Shown in pieces: positions 8,792 to 18,330 of a stretch of 64,000 nt of DNA. The notes under the pieces are model-generated. The model saw only the letters and a program-made list of their open reading frames with translations, was not told the origin of the DNA and ran no database searches. Origin of the DNA: Lachnospiraceae bacterium. Lineage in GTDB: Bacteria; Bacillota; Clostridia; Lachnospirales; Lachnospiraceae. Made by a program: the position numbers and the translations under genes. Every line of letters begins with the position of its first letter. The first letter of the stretch is position 1. Location: contig JAFZDQ010000049.1 in assembly GCA_017561085.1 (NCBI GenBank), forward strand, positions 1-64,000, given 5' to 3'.

Positions 8792-10351
8792 ATGTTACTG
8801 AAAAAACACAACGAAAAATTCATTATTCCATTTATATTTGATGATTCTTATGAAGAGGTTTTAAAGAAATTCAAGGAAACGAGGGTAAATAACGATAATT
8901 ATTTCCGTGAAATCGATGAATTAAAGGAAACAGAACTGCATGCGTTTATCAACAGACGTTTTTGGTCTGCAGATGAAGGACACTGCGGTATATTTGAACT
9001 GAATCAAAACGTATCCAGAGACGTTTATGTAACTTTATATGATACACTTCAAAAGCTGGATATCAAAATTACGGATGTTCAATTCTATGTATTTAAGTCG
9101 GGAATCTTATTTATGGTAATCAGTACTTTATACCAAAAAACAGAAGATGCTTTGACTTTATATGATGTACAGGAAACAAATGCAGCATTAAAAGATTTAT
9201 ATCCTCACAAAAACCGCTTCCTTACCTTCGATAAGAATTTGAAATTGAAAGAAAATATTCCATTTGTTGAATCAGGGGTTATAGGCAGGATTGAAAAGGT
9301 AGACGAAGTCGATGAAAACGGGGTCCAGACAGTATTATTATATCCGGCTCTTTCCAAAACGGCAGAAGCCGTGAACGCACAAATCCAGTTGTTTTCGGAC
9401 AAGAATACGAAAGAATTTATTTCTTTTGAGAACGGATTATTTACTACTATTAAAAATAAGCCAAATATGATAAAGTGTTATAAGCAAGAGGATTTTTGCT
9501 TTAATAGCATAATTGATATCATATTATCTAAATTAGAAATAAATTTCAGTAACTATTTATCCTCAAGCGATGAAAAGATTTTACCCAAGAAGGCGATTCT
9601 TTTTAATATGAATGTTCTTCAGGGAAAAGAAGATGTCAGCGAGGAATTATTCTATCTTGCTAACGGATATTCCCATAAATATCAATATTCCCATAGTAAG
9701 AAGAATATCCTTACAACCTTTCAGAATTCCTATTGGATGGTTTCCAGGGAAGGTCTTTCTAACATCAATACGATTGTTGAGAATGAAGATAATCATTTCC
9801 TGAACAATGAATTCGAAACCAAATTTAATACCATCTATTTATGGATTATGTTGCTGGTTTTACATCAATATTATGGTTTCCAATACTTTAATTGTGAGTT
9901 GTTGAAAATTTATCAGGAAAGCTTAAAGATTGATAAATCTGATAAGAAGAAAAAGAAATACGACGACCAGTTAGGCGGCATGAAAAAAATAAAAGCACGT
10001 GGTGAAGAGTTCATGCTTAAGTATTCTTTTAGTGATATCAGCCAGATTACACATCAAAATGATATTTATGCCGAAATGTGTAAGGTATACAGTATCAGTG
10101 CACTGATTAATCAATATAAGAGTAATATTGAAATATGTAATAAAATGATAGAACAGAAGCAGCAAAAGACTGTTGAAAAGAAACTTAATTTTATCACAAT
10201 TATTACAACAATATTTACAACCTTTACATCCATTACACAAACCCTTTTGGGAATTGTTAATTTGGGGGACGGATTTGTCCAGGTTATCAGAATTGTTTTA
10301 GGTATTATAGCAATTATTCTTGTATTATTGGGATTACTTAAGAAAAAATAA
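8792..10351 (+). CDS. CorA-like two-helix membrane protein, unknown
   Basis: 519 residues from the ATG at 8792, behind GGGGGA; an in-frame ATG at 8771 abuts the ilvC terminator and lacks a ribosome binding site. The long soluble N-terminal part (about 1-460) is mixed alpha/beta, Lys/Asn-rich and matches no family I know. The C-terminus has two close membrane helices (about 466-490 and 495-516) ending in KKK, an arrangement like CorA-type channels, but the GMN selectivity motif between the helices is absent. The HEPN-V4R gene starts 17 bases downstream. A role as membrane effector or partner is inference from this arrangement. Confidence 0.6.
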   Translation: MLLKKHNEKFIIPFIFDDSYEEVLKKFKETRVNNDNYFREIDELKETELHAFINRRFWSADEGHCGIFELNQNVSRDVYVTLYDTLQKLDIKITDVQFYVFKSGILFMVISTLYQKTEDALTLYDVQETNAALKDLYPHKNRFLTFDKNLKLKENIPFVESGVIGRIEKVDEVDENGVQTVLLYPALSKTAEAVNAQIQLFSDKNTKEFISFENGLFTTIKNKPNMIKCYKQEDFCFNSIIDIILSKLEINFSNYLSSSDEKILPKKAILFNMNVLQGKEDVSEELFYLANGYSHKYQYSHSKKNILTTFQNSYWMVSREGLSNINTIVENEDNHFLNNEFETKFNTIYLWIMLLVLHQYYGFQYFNCELLKIYQESLKIDKSDKKKKKYDDQLGGMKKIKARGEEFMLKYSFSDISQITHQNDIYAEMCKVYSISALINQYKSNIEICNKMIEQKQQKTVEKKLNFITIITTIFTTFTSITQTLLGIVNLGDGFVQVIRIVLGIIAIILVLLGLLKKK

Positions 10352-10368
10352 GATGGGGGACACATAAG

Positions 10369-11454
10369 ATGACAGAAGGCAGGAAAAATTTCGAAGACGC
10401 TTTTGGTAAAATTCAGCAGGCAATGGACCGCAGGGATTTTGATACGGTAGTAAGGGACTGTTGCGGTTTGTTTGAGGCCGCCTTTAAGAAAATATATCAG
10501 GAGGCATGCTCAACCTTAGACTTTAAGACCCGTCAGGAACTTATGAGTAAGGAGGCTGAAATCGGCAAAGGGAATAAAGGCGTGAATGACTTCGGATTCG
10601 GAGAATTGGTTGGACTTTACCGTGAAACCGGACTTTTGAAGAAATGGGCGAAAGCAACAAACAGAGACCTTGGATTAATTGACAGTATTAATTATAATTC
10701 TATTGTTGCACTGCGTAATAAACTTTCACATCCCGATTATGAAAGCATGGGAAAGGTTTGCAGTATCGGAGATGCTGATTTGGTCTATAACTATGTGAAA
10801 AATTTATATGCAACATTGGGACTTTTCAGCATGGATGAAGGCATTAAAGCAGCCTTTGAGGCCAAAACCACAACTACCGTAAACGGTGAAGAGCGTGAAA
10901 TGGTTAATATTGCTTTAATCCGTGAAAGAGGAATTATTATTAACCAATCCGACGAAAGCCGTAATGTATCCTACAAGGTCGATACCATCAACCGTATGCT
11001 TTCTGTTGTTTATAAGAAGACTTGTGAACTTGCTGATGAAAAAACAGCTGAAAAAATGTTGTTTGATATGGGTTATGACAGCGGTAATGCCTTTGGTAAC
11101 GTAATGAACGAGCGTTGGGAGACCAATAACATAACCTATGAAGATAAATTCAAAAAATGGTGTGATTTTGACTCAGAAGTAGGCTGGGGCAGATTTAACA
11201 GCACATTAACCGTTGACGAAGAAGAAGGAAAGATTGACGGAACCTTAGAAATCAAGGAAAACTTCCTTTGTCACGGACGTAAGAAAAATGATGTAAAGAT
11301 TTGTAGTTTTATGAAGGGATATTGCGAAGGTGTAATTGAAGAGTTGTTAGGCGGTCAGCCTGTAACCTTAGTATGTGTTACGGAGCAGTGTCCTCTTAAG
11401 AATGCATTCAAGAAGACCTGTAAATATCGTGTAGATATCGGGGACGAAGAATAA
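10369..11454 (+). CDS. HEPN domain - V4R-like domain fusion protein
   Basis: 361 residues. The N-terminal helical region (about 1-155) ends in an RX4H motif, R116-N117...H121 within LRNKLSHPDY, the hallmark of HEPN ribonuclease and Abi-type proteins. The C-terminal half (about 205-358) resembles a V4R small-molecule sensor domain: a helical section with FDMGYDSGNAFG, a beta section, then CSFMKGYCEGVIEELLGG and a Cys-rich end (TEQCPLKNAFKKTCKYRV). The link of a probable RNase domain to a ligand- or metal-sensing domain, together with the upstream membrane protein, suggests a stress or defence module. Function is inferred, not known. Confidence 0.6.
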   Translation: MTEGRKNFEDAFGKIQQAMDRRDFDTVVRDCCGLFEAAFKKIYQEACSTLDFKTRQELMSKEAEIGKGNKGVNDFGFGELVGLYRETGLLKKWAKATNRDLGLIDSINYNSIVALRNKLSHPDYESMGKVCSIGDADLVYNYVKNLYATLGLFSMDEGIKAAFEAKTTTTVNGEEREMVNIALIRERGIIINQSDESRNVSYKVDTINRMLSVVYKKTCELADEKTAEKMLFDMGYDSGNAFGNVMNERWETNNITYEDKFKKWCDFDSEVGWGRFNSTLTVDEEEGKIDGTLEIKENFLCHGRKKNDVKICSFMKGYCEGVIEELLGGQPVTLVCVTEQCPLKNAFKKTCKYRVDIGDEE

Positions 11455-11471
11455 AAAGTGAGGTAATTAGA

Positions 11472-12506
11472 GTGAAAATTCTAGTAGTTTTAACCGGTGG
11501 TACAATCGGTAGCAAGGTAGAGGGCAAAGTAATAGATGTCAGTTCTGCAGCTGCTTACAGCCTGATAAACTTATATGAAGAACAGTATGGTACGGATACG
11601 GAATTTGAAGTAATCCAGCCTATGAATATTTTAAGCGAGAATTTAGAGCCGTCTCATTGGGATGTTCTTTGTAATTGCCTTGATAAGGTTGATTTTGATG
11701 CTTATGACGGTATCATTATTACCCATGGTACAGATACGCTTTCTTATACTGCGGCCATGACCGGATATTGTTACAGACATACAAGTGTGCCGATCGTGCT
11801 AATTGCCAGCAATTATGAATTGCAGGATGAAAGAAGTAACGGTATTCCAAACTTCTATAATGCAGTATGCTTCATAAGAGAAAATACCGTTAAGGGTGTT
11901 TATGTTCTTTTCCAAAATGACAGAAAAGAGAATGTAGTATATCTTGCTACCAGAATCATGGAAGCAGACACCTATTTAGACCAGTTTTCCAGTTACGGAA
12001 AAGTGGATTTCGGTTATATGGAAGATGGTCATTTTGTGCGCACAGAGCATGAACAGAATCCCACCATAGAAGAGTTAAATGCGCCCAAAGAAAAAATGGT
12101 ATCCGTTCAGAACGGTTTTCAAAAAAATATTGTAATGATTCATCCCTATCCGGGTCTTGATTACAGTAAAATTGTAATTGATGAATCGGTTGGTGCGGTG
12201 CTTCATTGCTTATATCATTCAGCAACCGCTTGCAGTAGTGAAGGAAACTACTCAGCAGTAGAATTCATCCGCAAATGCAAGGAAAAAGGAATTGAAACCT
12301 ATGTAAGCAGCTTTAAGCAGGAAACCAGCGGCTTATACGCAACCAGTATTGACGTTTTGGATGCGGGAGCAATTCCTTTGGTAAACATTTCCACGGAAGC
12401 AGCTTTTACCAAATTAATGGTTGCTTATAATCAGAATGATATGGATCCCAAAGAATTTATGCAGGCAAATATTTATTATGAAATGTTACCTGCTGCAAAA
12501 ATATAA
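11472..12506 (+). CDS. Asparaginase family protein
   Basis: 344 residues from a GTG at 11472 with GAGG nine bases upstream. The L-asparaginase fold is indicated by motif 1 (LTGGTIGS, nucleophile Thr12) and motif 2 (THGTDTLSYTA). The third element of the catalytic Thr-Lys-Asp triad is not evident: the segment that aligns to the NRxTK region of type I enzymes reads YLATRIMEAD, without Lys. It may be a divergent or inactive member, or act on another amide. It lies 17 bases after the HEPN-V4R gene and 31 before leuC. Confidence 0.75.
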   Translation: MKILVVLTGGTIGSKVEGKVIDVSSAAAYSLINLYEEQYGTDTEFEVIQPMNILSENLEPSHWDVLCNCLDKVDFDAYDGIIITHGTDTLSYTAAMTGYCYRHTSVPIVLIASNYELQDERSNGIPNFYNAVCFIRENTVKGVYVLFQNDRKENVVYLATRIMEADTYLDQFSSYGKVDFGYMEDGHFVRTEHEQNPTIEELNAPKEKMVSVQNGFQKNIVMIHPYPGLDYSKIVIDESVGAVLHCLYHSATACSSEGNYSAVEFIRKCKEKGIETYVSSFKQETSGLYATSIDVLDAGAIPLVNISTEAAFTKLMVAYNQNDMDPKEFMQANIYYEMLPAAKI

Positions 12507-12537
12507 ATATACAATTATTTAACATGGAGGAATCATC

Positions 12538-13800
12538 ATGGGAATGACAATGACCCAAAAAATTTTGGCTGCCCATGCAGGACTTGAATATGTAGAGGCC
12601 GGTCAGTTAATTGAAGCAGATTTGGATTTGGTTCTCGGTAATGACATTACAAGCCCAGTAGCAATCAAAGAAATGGAAAAAATGAATGTATCAGGTGTAT
12701 TTCACAAGGATAAAATTGCCCTGGTACCGGATCATTTTGTACCCAATAAAGATATTAAATCTGCAGAACATTGTAAATGTGTAAGAGAATTTGCACGCCG
12801 TAACGAAATCACCAACTATTTTGAAGTTGGTGAAATGGGAATCGAACATGCACTTTTACCGGAAAAAGGACTTACCGTTGCCGGTGATGTGATTATCGGT
12901 GCCGATTCACATACCTGTACTTACGGTGCATTAGGTGCATTTTCTACAGGTGTCGGAAGTACCGATATGGCGGCCGGTATGGCTACCGGAAAAGCATGGT
13001 TTAAAGTACCTTCCGCAATCAAGTTTAACTTAATCGGAAAACCTTCCAAATGGGTAAGCGGTAAGGATGTTATCTTACATATTATTGGTATGATTGGTGT
13101 TGACGGTGCTTTATACAAATCCATGGAATTCGTAGGAGAAGGAATTGCAAATCTTACCATGGATGACCGTTTTACGATTGCAAATATGGCAATTGAAGCA
13201 GGCGGAAAGAATGGTATCTTCCCGGTTGATGAACTTGCGATTGCTTATATGAAAGAGCATTCAGACCGTACATTTACCGTATATGAAGCTGATGAAGATG
13301 CAGTATATGATGAAGAATACACCATTGATTTAAGCACACTTCGTCCTACCATTGCATTTCCTCATTTGCCTGAAAACACAAAGACAATTGATGAAATCAC
13401 AGAAGATATTGCAATTGATCAGGTTGTTATCGGTTCCTGTACCAACGGAAGAATTGATGATATGAGAATTGCTGCGGAAGTTTTAAAAGGCAGACACGTT
13501 GCGAAAGGTATGAGATGTATCGTAATTCCTGCAACACAGGCAATTTATATGCAGGCTATGGAAGAAGGTCTTTTGAAAATTTTCATTGAAGCAGGTGCAG
13601 TAGTAAGTACACCTACTTGCGGACCTTGTCTCGGTGGATATATGGGTATTTTGGCAGAAGGCGAAAGATGTGTATCTACCACCAACCGTAACTTCGTAGG
13701 CCGTATGGGTCATGTAAAGAGTGAAATTTATCTTGCCAGCCCTGCCGTAGCGGCAGCCAGTGCAATTACAGGTAAAATTTCCTGTCCCTGCCAATTATAA
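12538..13800 (+). CDS. leuC: 3-isopropylmalate dehydratase large subunit
   Basis: 420 residues, the short clostridial/archaeal type of the aconitase superfamily. Cysteines for the [4Fe-4S] cluster lie in SCTNGR and [10 protein letters not shown]. With LeuD it isomerises 2-isopropylmalate to 3-isopropylmalate in leucine synthesis. The ATG has GGAGG nine bases upstream and leuD follows after 26 bases. leuA and leuB are not in the window, so the pathway is completed elsewhere. Paralogues act on homocitrate or methylmalate, but the ilv context supports leucine. Confidence 0.92.
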   Translation: MGMTMTQKILAAHAGLEYVEAGQLIEADLDLVLGNDITSPVAIKEMEKMNVSGVFHKDKIALVPDHFVPNKDIKSAEHCKCVREFARRNEITNYFEVGEMGIEHALLPEKGLTVAGDVIIGADSHTCTYGALGAFSTGVGSTDMAAGMATGKAWFKVPSAIKFNLIGKPSKWVSGKDVILHIIGMIGVDGALYKSMEFVGEGIANLTMDDRFTIANMAIEAGGKNGIFPVDELAIAYMKEHSDRTFTVYEADEDAVYDEEYTIDLSTLRPTIAFPHLPENTKTIDEITEDIAIDQVVIGSCTNGRIDDMRIAAEVLKGRHVAKGMRCIVIPATQAIYMQAMEEGLLKIFIEAGAVVSTPTCGPCLGGYMGILAEGERCVSTTNRNFVGRMGHVKSEIYLASPAVAAASAITGKISCPCQL

Positions 13801-13826
13801 ATTAAAGGAAAGAGAAAGGTAATCAC

Positions 13827-14315
13827 ATGAAAGCAGCAAAAGGTATTGTATTTAAATATGGTGACAACGTTGATACAGACGTAATCATTCCGGCCAGATA
13901 TTTGAATTCTTCTGATCCGGCAGAATTAGCAACCCATTGTATGGAAGATATTGATAAGGACTTTGTTAAAAATGTAAAAAAGGGCGATATTATTGTCGCT
14001 GATAAAAACTTCGGATGCGGCTCCTCCAGAGAACATGCACCTATTGCTATTAAAGCTGCAGGCGTAAGCTGTGTTATTGCTGAAACCTTTGCACGTATTT
14101 TCTACAGAAATGCCATTAATATCGGTTTGCCGATTATTGAATGTCCCGAAGCATCCAAAGGAATTGAGGCCGGAGATGAAGTAATGGTTGACTTTGATTC
14201 CGGTATCATTACCAATGTTACGAAGAATACCACCTTCAAAGGACAGGCATTCCCTGAATTTATGCAAAAAATTATTGCAGCAGAAGGTTTGGTAAATTAT
14301 ATCAACCAAAAATAA
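13827..14315 (+). CDS. leuD: 3-isopropylmalate dehydratase small subunit
   Basis: 162 residues, short form. The swivelling-domain signature [12 protein letters not shown] and the N-terminal [16 protein letters not shown] motif are intact. It forms the heterodimer with LeuC. AAAGG lies about ten bases before the ATG. The next gene starts after 73 bases. Confidence 0.92.
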   Translation: MKAAKGIVFKYGDNVDTDVIIPARYLNSSDPAELATHCMEDIDKDFVKNVKKGDIIVADKNFGCGSSREHAPIAIKAAGVSCVIAETFARIFYRNAINIGLPIIECPEASKGIEAGDEVMVDFDSGIITNVTKNTTFKGQAFPEFMQKIIAAEGLVNYINQK

Positions 14316-14388
14316 AATGTTCACAAAATAAACATATTTTCATGGTAGTTTATATTTGTGATTACAGATACGGCAGGAGGAACAGAAA

Positions 14389-15609
14389 ATGGCCGAAAAT
14401 ATGAAAAAGACCCAAGAAACCAGCCAGAAGGTTCAGACAAAATATGATCGCAAAATGGCTGAAAGAAAACAGCGTGAAATTGAAAAGCAAAAAGAAGAAA
14501 AGAAATTTAAACTTGTTTCAAGCTGTGTGATTGCAGTAGTAGCTTTAGCGATTTTAGCAGCTATCATTGCTCCTATTGTTATTAAAAACAAAAATATGAA
14601 CAGTACTTATGTGGTAATCGGTGACAGGGAAGTAACCAAACTTGAATACGATTATTATTATAAGGCAAGCGTGAATTCATTCTTAGCTTCTTATGCATCC
14701 TTTTTACCTTATTTGGGATTAGATACCAATGTAAGCTATGACGAGCAGATTTTTGATGAAGCTACAGGCCTTACCTGGAAAGATGAATTTGACAGAATGG
14801 CTGTACTGAATATGCAGCAGATTTTTGCACTTTCCAAAGAAGCCAAAGAAAAAGGCTTTACCTATGATTCATCTGAAGAATTTGCTACCCATAAGACAAA
14901 CCTTGAAAATGCAGCGAAAGAAATGAACATGTCTCTTGCTGAATATTATAAGGATTCCTTTGGCGAAAATGCAACAATTGCCAATATGGAAGAAATTATC
15001 CTTGAAGGAATTTATGCTAACGCATACAAAAATCAATTAAATTCTAATTATGTTCCTACAACAGAAGAAATTGATGCTTATTATGCGGAAAACAAAGCGA
15101 ATTTTGATAGTGTAGATTATCGTAGCTTTGTATTTACTACTCCTTCAAATGCAGAATCCACGGAAGAAGAGATTGCTGCTGCAATGGACGAATTAAAAGC
15201 AAAAGCAGATGATTTTGCCGCAAAGAGAAGCGAAGGTGCAGATTTTAATGAATTATGTGCTGCAAATGCTTCTGAAAGTGCTAAGGCTAATTATGAAGAC
15301 AAGGAAAAGGATCATTCCTTAAGTACAGCTAAAACAGCAGCTGAAGTACCTTCCGACTTGACAGAATGGCTTTTTGATGAAGCCAGAAAAGCCGGTGAAG
15401 TAGCGGTAATTAAGAGTAATAGCTATAATCAGTATTATGTTGCGGAATTTTTAAGCAGATACAAAGCGGAATCTGTTTATGATACCATTAAAAACACCAT
15501 TTCCAACAATAAGGCAGCTGAATATGTTACACAGATTTCCCAGGAACTTGAAATTAAGGATGTAAACAATAATTTTAAATATCTGACGAAAACTGCTGAA
15601 GCGGAATAA
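14389..15609 (+). CDS. Membrane-anchored SurA/PrsA-like foldase
   Basis: 406 residues: a Lys/Glu-rich cytosolic N-terminus (1-42), one membrane helix (about 43-66), then an extracellular part. This has a SurA N-terminal-like segment (VIGDREVTKLEYDYYYKASV) followed by a long helical arm and a parvulin-like region (about 240-345) containing ANASESAKANYEDKEKDHSL. Such proteins assist folding of secreted proteins. The parvulin catalytic residues are not clear to me, so isomerase activity is uncertain. GGAGG precedes the ATG, and a terminator follows. Confidence 0.7.
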   Translation: MAENMKKTQETSQKVQTKYDRKMAERKQREIEKQKEEKKFKLVSSCVIAVVALAILAAIIAPIVIKNKNMNSTYVVIGDREVTKLEYDYYYKASVNSFLASYASFLPYLGLDTNVSYDEQIFDEATGLTWKDEFDRMAVLNMQQIFALSKEAKEKGFTYDSSEEFATHKTNLENAAKEMNMSLAEYYKDSFGENATIANMEEIILEGIYANAYKNQLNSNYVPTTEEIDAYYAENKANFDSVDYRSFVFTTPSNAESTEEEIAAAMDELKAKADDFAAKRSEGADFNELCAANASESAKANYEDKEKDHSLSTAKTAAEVPSDLTEWLFDEARKAGEVAVIKSNSYNQYYVAEFLSRYKAESVYDTIKNTISNNKAAEYVTQISQELEIKDVNNNFKYLTKTAEAE

Positions 15610-15636
15610 TATAAGTAAATCAAAATATTGTAAATC

Positions 15637-15675
15637 AAAAGATAGTTGTCGCAGACGCTGGCAGCTATCTTTTTT
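15637..15675 (+). terminator. Rho-independent terminator
   Basis: GATAGTTGTC (15641-15650) pairs, with two G-U wobbles, with GGCAGCTATC (15660-15669), followed by six T. It ends the foldase transcript. Confidence 0.8.
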
Positions 15676-15710
15676 GCTTCAGATGAACTTTTTGTGAAGC
15701 AAAAATAAAC

Positions 15711-15739
15711 TTGAAACATATGTTCGATTGTGGTATGAT
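15711..15739 (+). promoter_or_regulatory. SOS promoter with LexA-type operator (ruvAB operon)
   Basis: TTGAAA (15711-15716), 17-base spacer, TATGAT (15734-15739). A LexA-like box GAAACATATGTTCG (15713-15726) overlaps the -35 and spacer; it matches 12 of 14 positions of the Gram-positive palindrome CGAACATATGTTCG. Promoter placement 32 bases before the NusG-II gene implies LexA control of the operon containing ruvA and ruvB. lexA itself is in this window. Confidence 0.75.
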
Positions 15740-15770
15740 GGAAGAAATTAGAATCTATGTGTGATGGAAG

Positions 15771-16142
15771 ATGAAAAAATTCAAATTTGATTTTATTGTT
15801 ATTTTAATTGTTATTGTAATTGCTGCATCATTTTATTTTATTCCAAAGATTTCAAATGATTCTTCGGGGGACGTTGTAGTAATTCAGGATAAACAGATAA
15901 TCGGAAGTTATTCCCTTAAAGAAGATAGAACCGTTCCTATTAAAGGTTTGGATGACGGTTATAATTTATTGATGATTCAAAACGGGACAGCCCGGATTTG
16001 TGATGCAAATTGTCCGGATATGCTTTGTGTGAAACAAAAGCACATTTCCCGTAATCAGGAAAGCATTATCTGTTTACCCCATAAATTAGTGATTCAGATT
16101 TCTTCCGGAAAGGAGAGCGGTATAGATGCCGTTACGAACTAA
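15771..16142 (+). CDS. NusG domain II-containing membrane-anchored protein
   Basis: 123 residues: an N-terminal membrane helix (about 7-25), then an extracytoplasmic domain of the NusG_II type with conserved Cys residues in ARICDANCPDMLCVKQKHI and ICLPHKLVI. This family is regularly found beside the Gx transporter gene, as here (two bases apart). Its function is unknown; the Cys pattern suggests disulfide or metal binding. It is the first gene behind the LexA-overlapped promoter. Confidence 0.85.
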   Translation: MKKFKFDFIVILIVIVIAASFYFIPKISNDSSGDVVVIQDKQIIGSYSLKEDRTVPIKGLDDGYNLLMIQNGTARICDANCPDMLCVKQKHISRNQESIICLPHKLVIQISSGKESGIDAVTN

Positions 16143-16144
16143 CT

Positions 16145-16651
16145 ATGAAAAATAGAACGGCCTATATGGGACTTTTGTTAGCATTTGCATTTATTTTATC
16201 CTATATAGAGATGCTTTTACCCTTGCAGGTTGGAATTCCGGGTGTAAAATTAGGTCTTGCTAATTTAGCTGTATTATTGTGTATGTATTTGTTGGATCAT
16301 CGCAGTGCTTTTCTGTTAACAGTATCGAAAGCGATATTGACAGGTTTTCTTTTTGGTAATCTGTCTATGATTATATATAGCTTAGCAGGTGCACTTCTTA
16401 GTTTTTTGGTAATGCTTTTTATGAAGAAGTCGTCCAAATTCCACATACCTGTCATAAGTGCGTTAGGAGGAGTGGCACACAATATCGGTCAATTACTGGT
16501 TGCATATCTTGTCATTGATACCTATGCAATTATATACTATGTTCCCGTTTTACTGATTTCGGGACTATTAACCGGAGTTTTAATCGGTATAACGGTAGCA
16601 CTTGTTTTGCCGTATTTAAGGAAATTTGTGATGAGAGGTAGGACTATATGA
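16145..16651 (+). CDS. Gx transporter family membrane protein
   Basis: 168 residues with about five hydrophobic helices. The N-terminal region (LPLQVGIPGVKLGLANLAVL) and GGVAHNIGQL match the Gx transporter family, long labelled heptaprenyl diphosphate synthase component I and related to ECF S-components such as ThiW. Substrate is unknown. It overlaps ruvA by four bases (ATGA), so it is translationally coupled to a DNA-repair gene. Confidence 0.85.
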   Translation: MKNRTAYMGLLLAFAFILSYIEMLLPLQVGIPGVKLGLANLAVLLCMYLLDHRSAFLLTVSKAILTGFLFGNLSMIIYSLAGALLSFLVMLFMKKSSKFHIPVISALGGVAHNIGQLLVAYLVIDTYAIIYYVPVLLISGLLTGVLIGITVALVLPYLRKFVMRGRTI

Positions 16652-17259
16652 TAGCTTTTGTAAAAGGTGAAATTGAACATTTATCGGATGAAAATGTGGT
16701 ACTTGATACAGGTACCCTTGGATATAATATCCGCATATCCGAAAATACAGCCGAAAAACTGGCAGCGATGAATGGCGAGATTAAATTATATACCTACACC
16801 TGCGTTCGGGAGGATGCTTTTTTATTGTATGGCTTTTTGAACCGGGAAGAACTTGATTTGTTTAAGAAATTAATTACTGTAAACGGAATCGGACCCAAGG
16901 GCGGACTTGCCATTTTGTCTGTTATGACTGCGGATGATTTGAGGTTTGCCATTATGGCCGGTGACTCTAAAGCCATTGCTAAAGCCCCCGGAATCGGTGC
17001 CAAAACAGCATCCAAAGTTATCCTTGATTTAAAAGATAAGATTCGTCCCGATGATGTATTCCTTTACAGAGATACACCTGCTTCTGATGCGAAATCCTCA
17101 TCCGGTGAGATAAATTATGCAAAAGAAGAAGCAATCGAAGCGCTGGTAGCATTAGGATACAGTCCTTCCGATGCATTAAAGGCAGTAAAGAAGGCGAATC
17201 CCGCACCTGATGCTGATACGGAAACGATTTTGAAAATGGCACTTAAAAATATGTTTTAA
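16648..17259 (+). CDS. ruvA: Holliday junction branch migration protein RuvA
   Basis: 203 residues. Domain I is an OB-fold (MIAFVKGEIEHLSDENVVLD), domain II has two helix-hairpin-helix motifs (VNGIGPKGGLAIL and APGIGAKTASKVI), and the C-terminal domain III, which contacts RuvB, ends the protein. It binds four-way junctions and loads the RuvB motor. It overlaps the Gx transporter gene and sits 11 bases before ruvB. Confidence 0.95.
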   Translation: MIAFVKGEIEHLSDENVVLDTGTLGYNIRISENTAEKLAAMNGEIKLYTYTCVREDAFLLYGFLNREELDLFKKLITVNGIGPKGGLAILSVMTADDLRFAIMAGDSKAIAKAPGIGAKTASKVILDLKDKIRPDDVFLYRDTPASDAKSSSGEINYAKEEAIEALVALGYSPSDALKAVKKANPAPDADTETILKMALKNMF

Positions 17260-17270
17260 GGTGAAGTTTT

Positions 17271-18269
17271 ATGGCGAAAAGATTAATTGAAACCAATTTA
17301 ATAGAAGAAGATATTCGGATTGAAGGGTCGCTGCGTCCAACCACTCTGAAAGATTATATCGGGCAGGCGAAGATTAAAGAAAGTTTAAATATTTATATAA
17401 AAGCGGCCAAGCTGCGTAATGATGCTTTGGACCATGTTCTTTTTTACGGACCGCCCGGTCTTGGTAAAACTACGTTAGCCGGTATTATTGCCAATGAAAT
17501 GGGCGTTAATTTAAAGGTAACCAGCGGACCGGCTATTGAAAAACCGGGAGAAATGGCTGCCATTCTGAATAACTTGCAGGAAGGGGACCTGTTATTTATT
17601 GATGAAATCCATCGTTTAAACAGACAGGTAGAAGAAGTTCTTTATCCTGCCATGGAAGATTATGCCATTGATATTATGATTGGAAAGGGCCAAAGTGCAC
17701 GTTCCATCCGTCTGGACCTGCCTAAGTTCACTTTGGTAGGCGCTACAACGAGAGCCGGACTTTTGACGGCTCCCTTAAGAGACCGATTTGGAATCATCCA
17801 TCGTCTTGAATTTTATTCCAAAGAAGAATTGCAGACGATTATTATGCATTCCGCCAAGGTTTTGGATGCGCCGATTGAACCTGCCGGTGCATTGGAAATG
17901 GCCCGAAGAAGCAGAGGTACGCCCAGACTGGCTAACAGAATTCTAAAAAGAGTTCGTGACTTTGCACAGGTGAAATATGACGGTATTATTACCGAAGAAG
18001 TAGCTGTTACGGCCCTTGACCTTATGGATGTAGATCCCATGGGACTTGACCACATTGACAGAAACATATTAATGACGATGATTCATAAGTTTGCCGGCGG
18101 TCCTGTAGGTCTCGAAACGCTTGCAGCGGCAATCGGAGAGGATTCAGGTACCATAGAGGATGTATATGAACCCTACCTGATTAAAAACGGATTTATTAAC
18201 AGAACGCCACGCGGACGTATGGTGACAGAATTGACATACAGACATTTAGGTCTTGAAATTCCCGAATAA
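17271..18269 (+). CDS. ruvB: Holliday junction helicase RuvB
   Basis: 332 residues, typical length. AAA+ ATPase with Walker [10 protein letters not shown] (60-68), Walker [11 protein letters not shown], the GATTR sensor/arginine-finger region and a C-terminal winged helix ([12 protein letters not shown]). It drives branch migration in recombination repair with RuvA. ruvC is not present here; the RecU resolvase is encoded at 45.2 kb. Confidence 0.96.
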   Translation: MAKRLIETNLIEEDIRIEGSLRPTTLKDYIGQAKIKESLNIYIKAAKLRNDALDHVLFYGPPGLGKTTLAGIIANEMGVNLKVTSGPAIEKPGEMAAILNNLQEGDLLFIDEIHRLNRQVEEVLYPAMEDYAIDIMIGKGQSARSIRLDLPKFTLVGATTRAGLLTAPLRDRFGIIHRLEFYSKEELQTIIMHSAKVLDAPIEPAGALEMARRSRGTPRLANRILKRVRDFAQVKYDGIITEEVAVTALDLMDVDPMGLDHIDRNILMTMIHKFAGGPVGLETLAAAIGEDSGTIEDVYEPYLIKNGFINRTPRGRMVTELTYRHLGLEIPE

Positions 18270-18330
18270 TCTGATTATAATAAATTTAGTATCTATGGAT
18301 ATGTGGGATTATGAATTAAGGGGTGTACAT

